DNA of 13,897 nucleotides from an uncultured Phascolarctobacterium sp. GTDB lineage: Bacteria; Bacillota; Negativicutes; Acidaminococcales; Acidaminococcaceae. The first letter of the stretch is position 1, and each line of letters starts with the position of its first letter. The stretch spans positions 1-13,897 of the forward strand of contig CALCHC010000080.1 in the NCBI GenBank assembly GCA_937901335.1, given 5' to 3'. Below the pieces are notes generated by a model. The model was not told the origin of the DNA and did not search any database. It was given only the letters and a program-made list of their open reading frames with translations. A program made the position numbers and the translations under genes. Below are positions 8,254 through 13,897 of this stretch, piece by piece.

Positions 8254-8286
8254 TAAGTTCTTGTGAGAAAATTTGTTAAAAAGTTG

Positions 8287-8315
8287 TTGACACATAATTT
8301 TTGATGTGCTATTAT
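8287..8315 (+). promoter_or_regulatory. Near-consensus sigma-70 promoter for the tRNA-Leu pair
   Basis: A perfect TTGACA -35 (8287-8292) and TATTAT -10 (8310-8315) are separated by exactly 17 bp. TGC immediately before the -10 adds an extended element. It lies about 30 bp before the first tRNA, as expected for strong stable-RNA transcription. Confidence 0.88.
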
Positions 8316-8344
8316 ATCTATGTTGTTATCAAACATCTGAATTC

Positions 8345-8430
8345 GCGGTAGTGGCGGAATGGCAGACGCGCTAGCTTCAGGCGCTAGTGGGGGCGACCCT
8401 GTGGAGGTTCAAGTCCTCTCTACCGCACCA
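8345..8430 (+). tRNA. tRNA-Leu (anticodon CAG)
   Basis: The sequence folds as a class II tRNA. The 7-bp acceptor stem GCGGTAG/CTACCGC is perfect. The anticodon stem CTAGC/GCTAG encloses loop TTCAGGC with anticodon CAG at 8378-8380 (reads CUG). A long variable arm (about 8388-8402) and a T arm with GGTTCAAGTCC follow. The CCA end is encoded (8428-8430). The long variable arm and anticodon identify leucine. Confidence 0.96.
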
Positions 8431-8455
8431 TTTCAAAACTATCAAAACTCCAAAT

Positions 8456-8541
8456 GCGGTTGTGGTGGAACGGCAGACACGCTACTTTGAGGGGGTAGTG
8501 GGCGAAAGCCCGTGTGGGTTCAAATCCCACCAACCGCACCA
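8456..8541 (+). tRNA. tRNA-Leu (anticodon GAG)
   Basis: This second class II tRNA lies 25 bp after the first. The acceptor stem GCGGTTG/CAACCGC is perfect. The anticodon stem CTACT/GGTAG holds loop TTGAGGG with anticodon GAG at 8489-8491 (reads CUC and CUU). There is a long variable arm with stem GGGC/GCCC, a T arm with GGTTCAAATCC, and an encoded CCA end. It shares the promoter and terminator of the CAG tRNA. Confidence 0.95.
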
Positions 8542-8554
8542 ACTCTCAACTATT

Positions 8555-8592
8555 AAGGCTTAGGACATTGTCCTAGGTCTTTTTTTGTTTTT
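8555..8592 (+). terminator. Rho-independent terminator of the tRNA-Leu operon
   Basis: A 12-bp stem, including two G-T pairs (8555-8566 with 8570-8581), closes a 3-nt ATT loop and runs into a T-rich tract. It lies 13 bp after the second tRNA and ends the core block; accessory genes begin beyond it. Confidence 0.92.
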
Positions 8593-8609
8593 CCAATATA
8601 AGTAAATAT

Positions 8610-8807
8610 TAACCTCCATACTGCTTCCGTTCAACATCGACTCCTGACGCAACATTTTAGCTAAAAATATCGTTGCCCACATATTCGCTTCGAATATTAT
8701 TCAATAGAGAAGAAACTACAGCTCAGGATGTGGTCTTAACGATATTTTTCTCGATTTGGTTGTTGCTACTCGTCGAAATCGTTTCACTAGAAGCAGTATG
8801 GAGGTTA
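8610..8807. repeat. 198-bp inverted-repeat element with 18-bp perfect ends (MITE-like or structured RNA)
   Basis: The gap from 8593 to 8874 holds no gene but contains this element. Its ends are perfect 18-bp inverted repeats (8610-8627 and 8790-8807; 5' end TAACCTCCATACTGCTTC). Further inward, matching segments pair in the same nested order: TCGAC 8637-8641 with 8772-8776, GCAAC 8649-8653 with 8762-8766, a 12-bp AAAAATATCGTT 8663-8674 with 8738-8749, and CCACAT 8677-8682 with 8728-8733. A local hairpin ATATTCG/CGAATAT (8681-8697) sits near the tip. The whole can form one long bulged hairpin. ATT flanks both ends, which could be a 3-bp target duplication. It sits between the tRNA terminator and the next promoter. 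A non-autonomous mobile element or a structured RNA are both possible. Confidence 0.75.
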
Positions 8808-8812
8808 TTTAG

Positions 8813-8841
8813 TTTTCGTTTTTATGATGAAGTTGTATAAT
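8813..8841 (+). promoter_or_regulatory. Probable promoter of the accessory operon
   Basis: A consensus TATAAT lies at 8836-8841, about 33 bp before the start of the two-TM protein gene. The best -35 at a 17-bp spacer is weak (TTTTCG, 8813-8818). It begins 6 bp beyond the inverted-repeat element. No other promoter is evident before the restriction-modification gene. Confidence 0.5.
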
Positions 8842-8874
8842 ATAAGCAAGATTATAACTTTGCAAAGGTGATAT

Positions 8875-9672
8875 ATGAATAGGAAACAATTTAGATGGTT
8901 AAAAATAATTTTTACAGGTGTTTCTTTTATAATAGCATTTATATTTAAAAGTGAAATTGATTGGAATAATTTAGGCAATAATGAGTTCAAAGAAAATCTT
9001 GTCAATGAATTTGTCTTTAGTATAGCTGTTAGTATTTTTGCTTCTATGATTCTTGTTTGGTTTATTGATGAAATTGAGAAAAATATTCAAGATAAGAAAA
9101 ATAGAGAAGATGAAAAAGTTACTATTAAACGTTTTGATAAGGTTTTGAGCCTTTATTTAGAGAGATATATAATTTTATTTTATTGCGTTTCAACTCCTTT
9201 ATCAAATCGTAATTTTAACTCCGTAGAGATGCCTATGAAGTTTAGTTTAAAAGATATGAGGGATTTGCATTATATGACAACTCTTATAAAGGAGAGTTTT
9301 TCTAATAGTTCAGTGGAAGCATTTTTGCAATCCGAATTACAATTAAGAAAAGAAATTATTTCAATTACTGAAAAATATAGCTTTGAGTATTATCCGAAGT
9401 TCTGTGAGCTGTTTACAGAATTTATACGTGTTTCTCTTAGATATGATACTCATGGAGCAATTATTTTTAATCAAAGGACAGATAAAGACATCGAGTTTAT
9501 AAAGAATTTATTAGAAAACCATGCAGATGAATATCTTTCTAAGATGTTAAGAGGAGAACATTTACACGCTAATGTTGCGCATCCATATATTTTTTTGTAT
9601 TTGATGATGAATGAGCAGAGAGATATAATATTAAAATATCAAAAGGCAATACAAGAACTCGAAAAAGAATAA
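8875..9672 (+). CDS. Two-TM-helix membrane protein of unknown function
   Basis: This is a 265-residue protein that I do not recognise. Two hydrophobic helices are visible at about 8-24 and 45-65, separated by a short acidic loop. A charged, mostly helical region of about 200 residues follows, probably cytoplasmic, starting with a coiled-coil-like EIEKNIQDKKNREDEK stretch (66-81) and ending in another lysine/glutamate-rich helix. No enzyme motif is evident. Base use is clearly more AT-rich than in polA or dapL, which fits acquired DNA. The ATG is preceded by AAAGGTGAT. The restriction-modification gene starts 16 bp downstream on the same strand, so they are probably cotranscribed. An accessory or defence-linked membrane role is inferred from position only. 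Confidence 0.8.
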   Translation: MNRKQFRWLKIIFTGVSFIIAFIFKSEIDWNNLGNNEFKENLVNEFVFSIAVSIFASMILVWFIDEIEKNIQDKKNREDEKVTIKRFDKVLSLYLERYIILFYCVSTPLSNRNFNSVEMPMKFSLKDMRDLHYMTTLIKESFSNSSVEAFLQSELQLRKEIISITEKYSFEYYPKFCELFTEFIRVSLRYDTHGAIIFNQRTDKDIEFIKNLLENHADEYLSKMLRGEHLHANVAHPYIFLYLMMNEQRDIILKYQKAIQELEKE

Positions 9673-9688
9673 GTGGGTAGGATTCATT

Positions 9689-12406
9689 ATGGAAGAGAAA
9701 GTAGTAGTTTTGTCTTGGGACGAAATGCAGGCGAGAGCAAAGAAGTTTAAAAAGAAATGGACTAAAGCTGAAGGTAATGAAGAAGCATTAGCACAATCTT
9801 TCCAAAGAGAAATGTTGGGTGTGTTTGGTATTAATGATCCTTTGGCTGTTGGTGCTTTTGAACATAAAGTTAATTTGGATGATGGACACAACGGCTATAT
9901 AGATTACTTCTATCCTAGCAAGATTGCTATTGAAATGAAAAGTAAGGGTAAGGATTTAAACAAAGCTTATGAGCAGTTGAAAAACTATGTTGTCCATTTA
10001 GAAAAGGAAGCAATGCCTGAACTTTTAATGGTATGTGATATGGAAAACTTTATTCTATATAGGCGTACTACTGGCGAAAGATTCAACTTTTTGTTGAAAG
10101 ATTTTGACAAACATTTGCGTAAGTTTTCTGTGCTTGCAGGTTATGAAACTAAGCACGACTATGACAATCAAATAGAAGTAAACATTAAAGCGGCTGAACA
10201 AATGGCAATGCTTCACGATGAATTGAAAGCTCATGGTTACGAAGGTCATTGTTTGGAGATTTATCTTGTGCGTTTATTATTCTGCTTGTTTGCAGATGAT
10301 ACTGGAATTTTCGTAAACAATGACTTTTTAAACTATGTTGAGAACTCCAAAGAAGATGGTAGCGATTTGGATGCACGCTTGCGTAGTTTGTTTGAAGTTC
10401 TTGATATGCCTGACGAGGTTCGTAAAAAACGCAGTTTGCTTTCTGCTGACTTGAAAGCTTTTAGGTATATTAATGGCGGTTTGTTTAAAGAAGTTTTGCC
10501 AATGGCAGAGTTTAACGCTAAAATGCGTAGTATGCTTATAGAGTGCAGTTCTTTTGATTGGCACAAGATTAGCCCTGCGATTTTTGGCAGTATGTTCCAA
10601 GGTGTAATGGATAAAAAGCAACGTCGTGAACTTGGTGCTCATTACACCAGTGAAGAAAATATTTTAAAACTTATCAAGCCTTTGTTCTTGGACGAGCTGT
10701 ATGCAGAATTTGAAAGGGTAAAAGTTGACAAGTTTCTTCTTGAAAAGTTCCACGATAAAATTGCTAATTTAAAATTTTTAGACCCTGCTTGTGGTTGCGG
10801 TAACTTCTTAATTATTACTTACAGAGAGTTGCGCCGTCTGGAACTGGAAGTTTTGAAGATGCAAGTTGAAAGTGCGTATATCAGCTTGTTTGAAGATATT
10901 TCTAAACTGATTAGGGTTAATGTAAATCAGTTCTACGGTATCGAAATAGAGGACTTTCCTGCTCAAATTGCAAAAGTAGGTATGTGGCTAATGGATCATC
11001 AAATGAATATCGAAGCTAGCAATTATTTTGGCTTGTATTATGTTCGTTTGCCTTTAGTAGATAGCGCCACTATTGTTTGCGATAACGCTTTGCGTATTGA
11101 TTGGGAAAGTGTTGTTCCGAAAAGTGAGCTTAATTATATTTTAGGTAATCCTCCGTTCGTTGGGCTTGCACTTAGAAACAAAGAGCAACAAGAAGATATG
11201 CAAAAGGTTTTCTCCAATAATAAACGAGCTGGACGATTAGATTATGTTACAGCTTGGTATAAGAAAGCCGCTTGTCATATAACTGATACTAAAATTAAGG
11301 TCGCATTTGTTTCTACGAACTCTATTAGTCAAGGTGAACAAGTACCTGTTTTGTGGGCAGACTTGTTTGAAAATCATAAGATAGTTATAAATTTTGCCTA
11401 CCGCTCTTTTGTATGGGATAACGAAGCCAAACAAAAAGCACAAGTGCATTGTGTAATTATTGGATTCGCTTTAGTTGCTGATAAGAGAAAGTTTATTTTT
11501 GATACTGAAAGTGTTTCGGAAGTAGATAAAATAAATGGTTACTTGGTTGAAGCTGACAATGTGTTTATTGATTTGAGAGGGAAGCCTAAAAATGGTTTAC
11601 CAAAATTAGTACAGGGAAGTAAGCCTTGGGATGGTGGAGGACTACTTCTGACTGAAAATGAAGCTTTTACTTTAATCAATAAGTATCCAGTAGCAAAAGA
11701 ATTTGTAAAATTGTATGTTGGCGCAGAAGAATTATTGAATAATAAAAGGAGATATTGTCTTTGGCTTGATAAGGTATCTCCTGCTAAATTTAGGAACATA
11801 CCTGAAATTAAAGCAAGATTGGAAATAGTTGCTGAAGCAAGACGAAAAACAAAAACTGTTGCAGTTCGGAAACAAGCTGAAATACCAATGCTGTTTTCTC
11901 AAAATAGACAACCTAAAACAGATTATCTGTGTATTCCAGAAGTATCTTCTGAAAACAGAAAGTACATACCTGTTGGATTTTTAACACATGATATAATTGC
12001 TAGTAATAAATTATTGGTTATGGAAGATGCAAATTTATATTTTTTTGGGGTGTTAATATCTAATGTTCATATGGCTTGGATGCGGACAGTAGCAGGTAGG
12101 TTAAAAAGCGATTACAGTTATTCGCCGTCTGTTTACAATAACTTCCCGTGGTGTGAACCGACAGAAGCACAACGCGCAAAAATTGAAAAGACTGCACAAG
12201 GAATTCTTGACGCTCGTGCGCTGTACACTGATAGCAGTTTGGCAGATTTGTACGATGTACTTACTATGCCAATTGAATTAAGGAAAGCTCATCAGGCTAA
12301 TGACCGTGCAGTTATGGAAGCGTATGGTTTCTGGGGCAAGCTCAACAGCGAAAGTGAATGCGTTGCAGAATTGATGAAGATGTATCAAAAGTTGGTGGGA
12401 GAATGA
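9689..12406 (+). CDS. MmeI-like (Type IIL/IIG) restriction-modification enzyme
   Basis: This 905-residue single-chain enzyme should both methylate adenine (N6) and cut DNA. The N-terminal PD-(D/E)xK nuclease motif is visible as D72-X9-E82-M-K84, the same spacing known for MmeI (D70-X9-E80-x-K82). A helical connector covers about 150-310, including GAHYT (316-320). The gamma-class methyltransferase core has motif I DPACGCGNF (365-373), FYGIEIE (415-421) and motif IV NPPF (487-490). A target-recognition region spans about 630-820, with GSKPWDGGGLLL (643-654) and the SDYSYSPSVYNNFPW segment (807-821) typical of the family. Length is close to MmeI (about 919). Such enzymes need no separate methylase or specificity subunit, and none is nearby. 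All key motifs look intact, so it is probably active; the recognition sequence is unknown. A BREX PglX methylase is less likely because of the N-terminal nuclease motif. Confidence 0.92.
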   Translation: MEEKVVVLSWDEMQARAKKFKKKWTKAEGNEEALAQSFQREMLGVFGINDPLAVGAFEHKVNLDDGHNGYIDYFYPSKIAIEMKSKGKDLNKAYEQLKNYVVHLEKEAMPELLMVCDMENFILYRRTTGERFNFLLKDFDKHLRKFSVLAGYETKHDYDNQIEVNIKAAEQMAMLHDELKAHGYEGHCLEIYLVRLLFCLFADDTGIFVNNDFLNYVENSKEDGSDLDARLRSLFEVLDMPDEVRKKRSLLSADLKAFRYINGGLFKEVLPMAEFNAKMRSMLIECSSFDWHKISPAIFGSMFQGVMDKKQRRELGAHYTSEENILKLIKPLFLDELYAEFERVKVDKFLLEKFHDKIANLKFLDPACGCGNFLIITYRELRRLELEVLKMQVESAYISLFEDISKLIRVNVNQFYGIEIEDFPAQIAKVGMWLMDHQMNIEASNYFGLYYVRLPLVDSATIVCDNALRIDWESVVPKSELNYILGNPPFVGLALRNKEQQEDMQKVFSNNKRAGRLDYVTAWYKKAACHITDTKIKVAFVSTNSISQGEQVPVLWADLFENHKIVINFAYRSFVWDNEAKQKAQVHCVIIGFALVADKRKFIFDTESVSEVDKINGYLVEADNVFIDLRGKPKNGLPKLVQGSKPWDGGGLLLTENEAFTLINKYPVAKEFVKLYVGAEELLNNKRRYCLWLDKVSPAKFRNIPEIKARLEIVAEARRKTKTVAVRKQAEIPMLFSQNRQPKTDYLCIPEVSSENRKYIPVGFLTHDIIASNKLLVMEDANLYFFGVLISNVHMAWMRTVAGRLKSDYSYSPSVYNNFPWCEPTEAQRAKIEKTAQGILDARALYTDSSLADLYDVLTMPIELRKAHQANDRAVMEAYGFWGKLNSESECVAELMKMYQKLVGE

Positions 12407-12666
12407 AAATTTTAATAAAAACTTTCAGCGTTCTATTGCTTCTGGTTTTGAGTGTACCTTTTTCCTGCGAAGCTTCCGTTACTCATTGTAAAGGCATCAA
12501 ACTTTGTGGAAAAGTAAAGGTTGTAAAACATTTTGCTGATTTGAAAGTGCAAGTTGTCCAAAACTTCCCTGACTTGAAAGTGAAAAAGGTTAAGCATTTC
12601 CCTGATGACATTGGTGAGTGGCAGTTTGTAACTCATGGTGAGGACTTCACTATCCAATATGTTGAT
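12403..12666 (+). CDS. Small exported repeat protein, 7(1) septoil knot-like; 3' end lost at chimeric junction
   Basis: The native part codes for 88 residues. A signal peptide (1 to about 24; hydrophobic core FSVLLLLVLSVPF, likely cleavage after CEA) is followed by CKGIKLCGKV. Then come ~11-residue repeats of the form V-K-x-F-x-D: ending at D46, D57 and D68, then a longer unit with GEWQFV (72-76), then FTIQYVD (82-88). From memory this pattern (hydrophobic strand, then H/S-F-P-D turn, with a central GEW/GKW) fits the small 7(1) septoil-knot family, predicted to form a very complex protein knot. ATG 12403 overlaps the stop of the restriction-modification gene (ATGA), and GGGAG at 12395-12399 lies before it, so translation is probably coupled. 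The open frame continues to 12762, but beyond about 12666 it reads the antisense of a Bacteroidota-type gene, so the true last repeats are missing. Confidence 0.75.
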
Positions 12667-12669
12667 TTC
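12643..12669. other. Putative chimeric junction between two genomes
   Basis: Left of this point the plus strand codes for the repeat protein of the accessory operon; right of it the minus strand codes for a PHP phosphatase. Positions 12652-12666 read sensibly in both: I-Q-Y-V-D on the plus strand and I-N-I-L-D on the minus strand. Beyond it each protein loses its family pattern. Such a short shared segment is expected where an assembler joined two genomes. A genuine recombination event is possible but less likely, because both genes are broken. Confidence 0.8.
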
Positions 12670-12888
12670 CGCTCCCAACATCAGTTCAATTCCATACATC
12701 TGACGAGGAACGACATGAAGGTTCCGGAAATAAATCGGATCACAAGTTCCAGGGATTCCTGAAGTGTGCTCCGTAATACCCAAAAGTTTCAACCCTTTCT
12801 CGGCACCTGCCTTTGCCATTTCTTGCAATGTACTGAATGCATGGCCACTCGCAATGGTATGGGTATGCATGTCCAATTCTATCTTCAT
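12652..12888 (-). CDS. PHP-domain phosphatase/phosphoesterase, N-terminal part (Bacteroidota-type)
   Basis: Seventy-nine native residues are present, of an expected ~240. The start MKIELDMHTHTIASGHAFST holds the PHP metal-binding HxH motif (H8, H10), and GITEHTSG (H41) is the next ligand motif. The family is YcdX-like: trinuclear metal phosphoesterases of unsettled physiological substrate. After INILD (75-79) the frame runs on to 12433, but that part is antisense of the repeat protein gene and is not real coding. The start lies 4 bp after the priA stop on the same strand, so in the source genome the two are probably cotranscribed. The style of both proteins fits Bacteroides or a relative. Confidence 0.85.
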
Positions 12889-12892
12889 ACGC

Positions 12893-13897
12893 TTATTGTG
12901 GATCTACATCATAATATACAATCAGTGAACGGAAGCGCTCGTCCGCAACCACCGCACGCTGTACTGCTTGCAGGTAGTCTCTAATCTTTGCCATCGAATC
13001 GTTCTGTTCTACCTTTATAATCATTTTCTTGATAAACAATGTCTGTATTCTTCCCACCGGTGGTTTGTCCGGTCCCAACACTCTATTTCCCAAACCGGCA
13101 CGAAGTTGGTTCGCCATCAGTTCTGTGGCCGCATTCAGCACATCTTCCTTCCGATGCTTCAGATAGACATACACCAACCGATAAAAAGGCGGATAGCGGA
13201 ACAACTGACGTTCGGCCAACTGGTCATAATAAAGTTGTTCATAATCATTCTGAATGATTTGCTGAATGACCGGCAAGTCCGGAGATTTTGTCTGCAGGAT
13301 AACCAGTCCCCGCTTGTTTTTCCGACCGGCACGACCGGCCACTTGTGCCATCAACTGGTAAGCCCGCTCGAAACTACGGAAATCAGGATAATTGAGCATG
13401 GTGTCTGCATTCAGAATCCCCACTACGCTGACTCTTTCGAAATCCAAACCTTTGGAAACCATTTGCGTACCTATCAGAATGTCTGTCTTTCCTTCTTCAA
13501 AATCGGCTATAATTCTTTCATAAGCCGTACGGGTACGAGTTGTATCCAAATCCATTCTTGCCACCCTCGCCTCTGGGAATACCAATTTCACATCATCTTC
13601 TACGCGTTCCGTTCCAAAACCATGATTCCTCAAATCCGTCCCACCACATGCCGGACACATGCGAGGCATAGGAATGGTATATCCACAATAATGGCAAGTC
13701 ATCTGGTTCATCCCTTTATGATAGGTCAAACTCACATCACAATTCTTGCACTTCGGCACCCATGCACAAGTATGACATTCCAGCATCGGTGCAAAACCTC
13801 TTCGGTTTTGAAACAAAATGACCTGTTCTTTATTATCTAAGGCCTTGCGGATTTCCTCCACCAACATTGGCGAAAAAGGTCCTTTCATCCGCTTTTG
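12893..13897 (-). CDS. priA: Primosomal protein N' (PriA helicase), C-terminal part (partial)
   Basis: The last 334 residues are visible; the 5' part lies beyond the window. PriA is a 3'-5' superfamily 2 helicase that reloads the replicative helicase at stalled forks. Counting from the Met at 13888: the zinc-binding insert has eight cysteines (C38, C41, C47, C50, C65, C68, C78, C81). Helicase motif V (GTQMVSKGLDF, 140-150) and motif VI (QVAGRAGR, 182-189) follow, then the C-terminal domain. The Met at 13888 is internal, since the frame is open to the window edge and the helicase core with Walker motifs is missing. The sequence is of Bacteroidota type and differs in base use from the left part. 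It precedes the PHP gene by 4 bp. Confidence 0.95.
   Translation of the reverse strand, partial: QKRMKGPFSPMLVEEIRKALDNKEQVILFQNRRGFAPMLECHTCAWVPKCKNCDVSLTYHKGMNQMTCHYCGYTIPMPRMCPACGGTDLRNHGFGTERVEDDVKLVFPEARVARMDLDTTRTRTAYERIIADFEEGKTDILIGTQMVSKGLDFERVSVVGILNADTMLNYPDFRSFERAYQLMAQVAGRAGRKNKRGLVILQTKSPDLPVIQQIIQNDYEQLYYDQLAERQLFRYPPFYRLVYVYLKHRKEDVLNAATELMANQLRAGLGNRVLGPDKPPVGRIQTLFIKKMIIKVEQNDSMAKIRDYLQAVQRAVVADERFRSLIVYYDVDPQ

Noticed and set aside
8610..8807. Integron attC site or retron non-coding RNA
   Set aside because: The ends do not carry convincing RYYYAAC/GTTRRRY attC cores, no integron integrase is nearby, and no reverse transcriptase gene is present.
12667..12762. C-terminal tail of the repeat-protein frame
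   Set aside because: This is the antisense of the PHP gene past the presumed junction. The V-K-x-F-P-D repeat stops abruptly at residue 88.
12968..13840. 290-codon plus-strand frame opposite priA
   Set aside because: The minus strand encodes a well-conserved PriA with zinc cysteines and helicase motifs; the plus frame has no family features.

Overview
The window is a contig of gut-bacterial character that appears to join two unrelated genomes. Positions 1 to about 12,650 look like one genome, most likely a Negativicutes bacterium, possibly Acidaminococcaceae or Phascolarctobacterium-like. That placement rests on the style of the 5S rRNA tail, the diaminopimelate aminotransferase (DapL) route, the polA-mutM-coaE order and the overall protein flavour; no search was run. 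From about 12,650 to the end the content is Bacteroidota-like: the 3' part of priA followed by a PHP-domain phosphatase gene, both on the minus strand. The two blocks meet inside two open genes, at a stretch of about 15 nt that codes sensibly in both. This is what an assembly chimera would look like.

Region 1 (1-3427) holds the 3' tail of a 5S rRNA with its terminator, a guanine-deaminase-type gene, and then a dapF-dapL-secreted protein operon closed by a strong terminator. DapL and DapF carry out successive steps from tetrahydrodipicolinate to meso-diaminopimelate for peptidoglycan and lysine.

Region 2 (3428-8253) holds an extended -10 promoter, a small MNT-fold nucleotidyltransferase gene, polA (polymerase I with a dead proofreading domain), mutM (8-oxoguanine glycosylase) and coaE (last step of CoA synthesis). 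They are tightly packed and probably cotranscribed, joining base-excision repair with gap-filling synthesis.

Region 3 (8254-8592) holds a near-consensus promoter driving two tandem leucine tRNAs (anticodons CAG and GAG), closed by a strong terminator.

Region 4 (8593 to about 12,666) is accessory. It begins with a roughly 198-bp inverted-repeat element (18-bp perfect arms plus nested internal pairings). Next come an AT-rich gene for an unrecognised two-TM-helix protein, a single-chain MmeI-like (Type IIL) restriction-modification enzyme, and a small exported repeat protein whose start codon overlaps the stop of the R-M gene. The repeats of the last protein resemble the 7(1) septoil-knot family. 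The spacing (16 bp, then a 4-bp ATGA overlap) suggests one transcript. This tRNA-adjacent cluster is the best candidate here for a poorly described system, probably phage defence, but its last gene is cut by the chimeric junction.

Region 5 (about 12,650-13,897) is the foreign Bacteroidota-like block: a partial PHP phosphatase and a partial priA, 4 bp apart on the minus strand.
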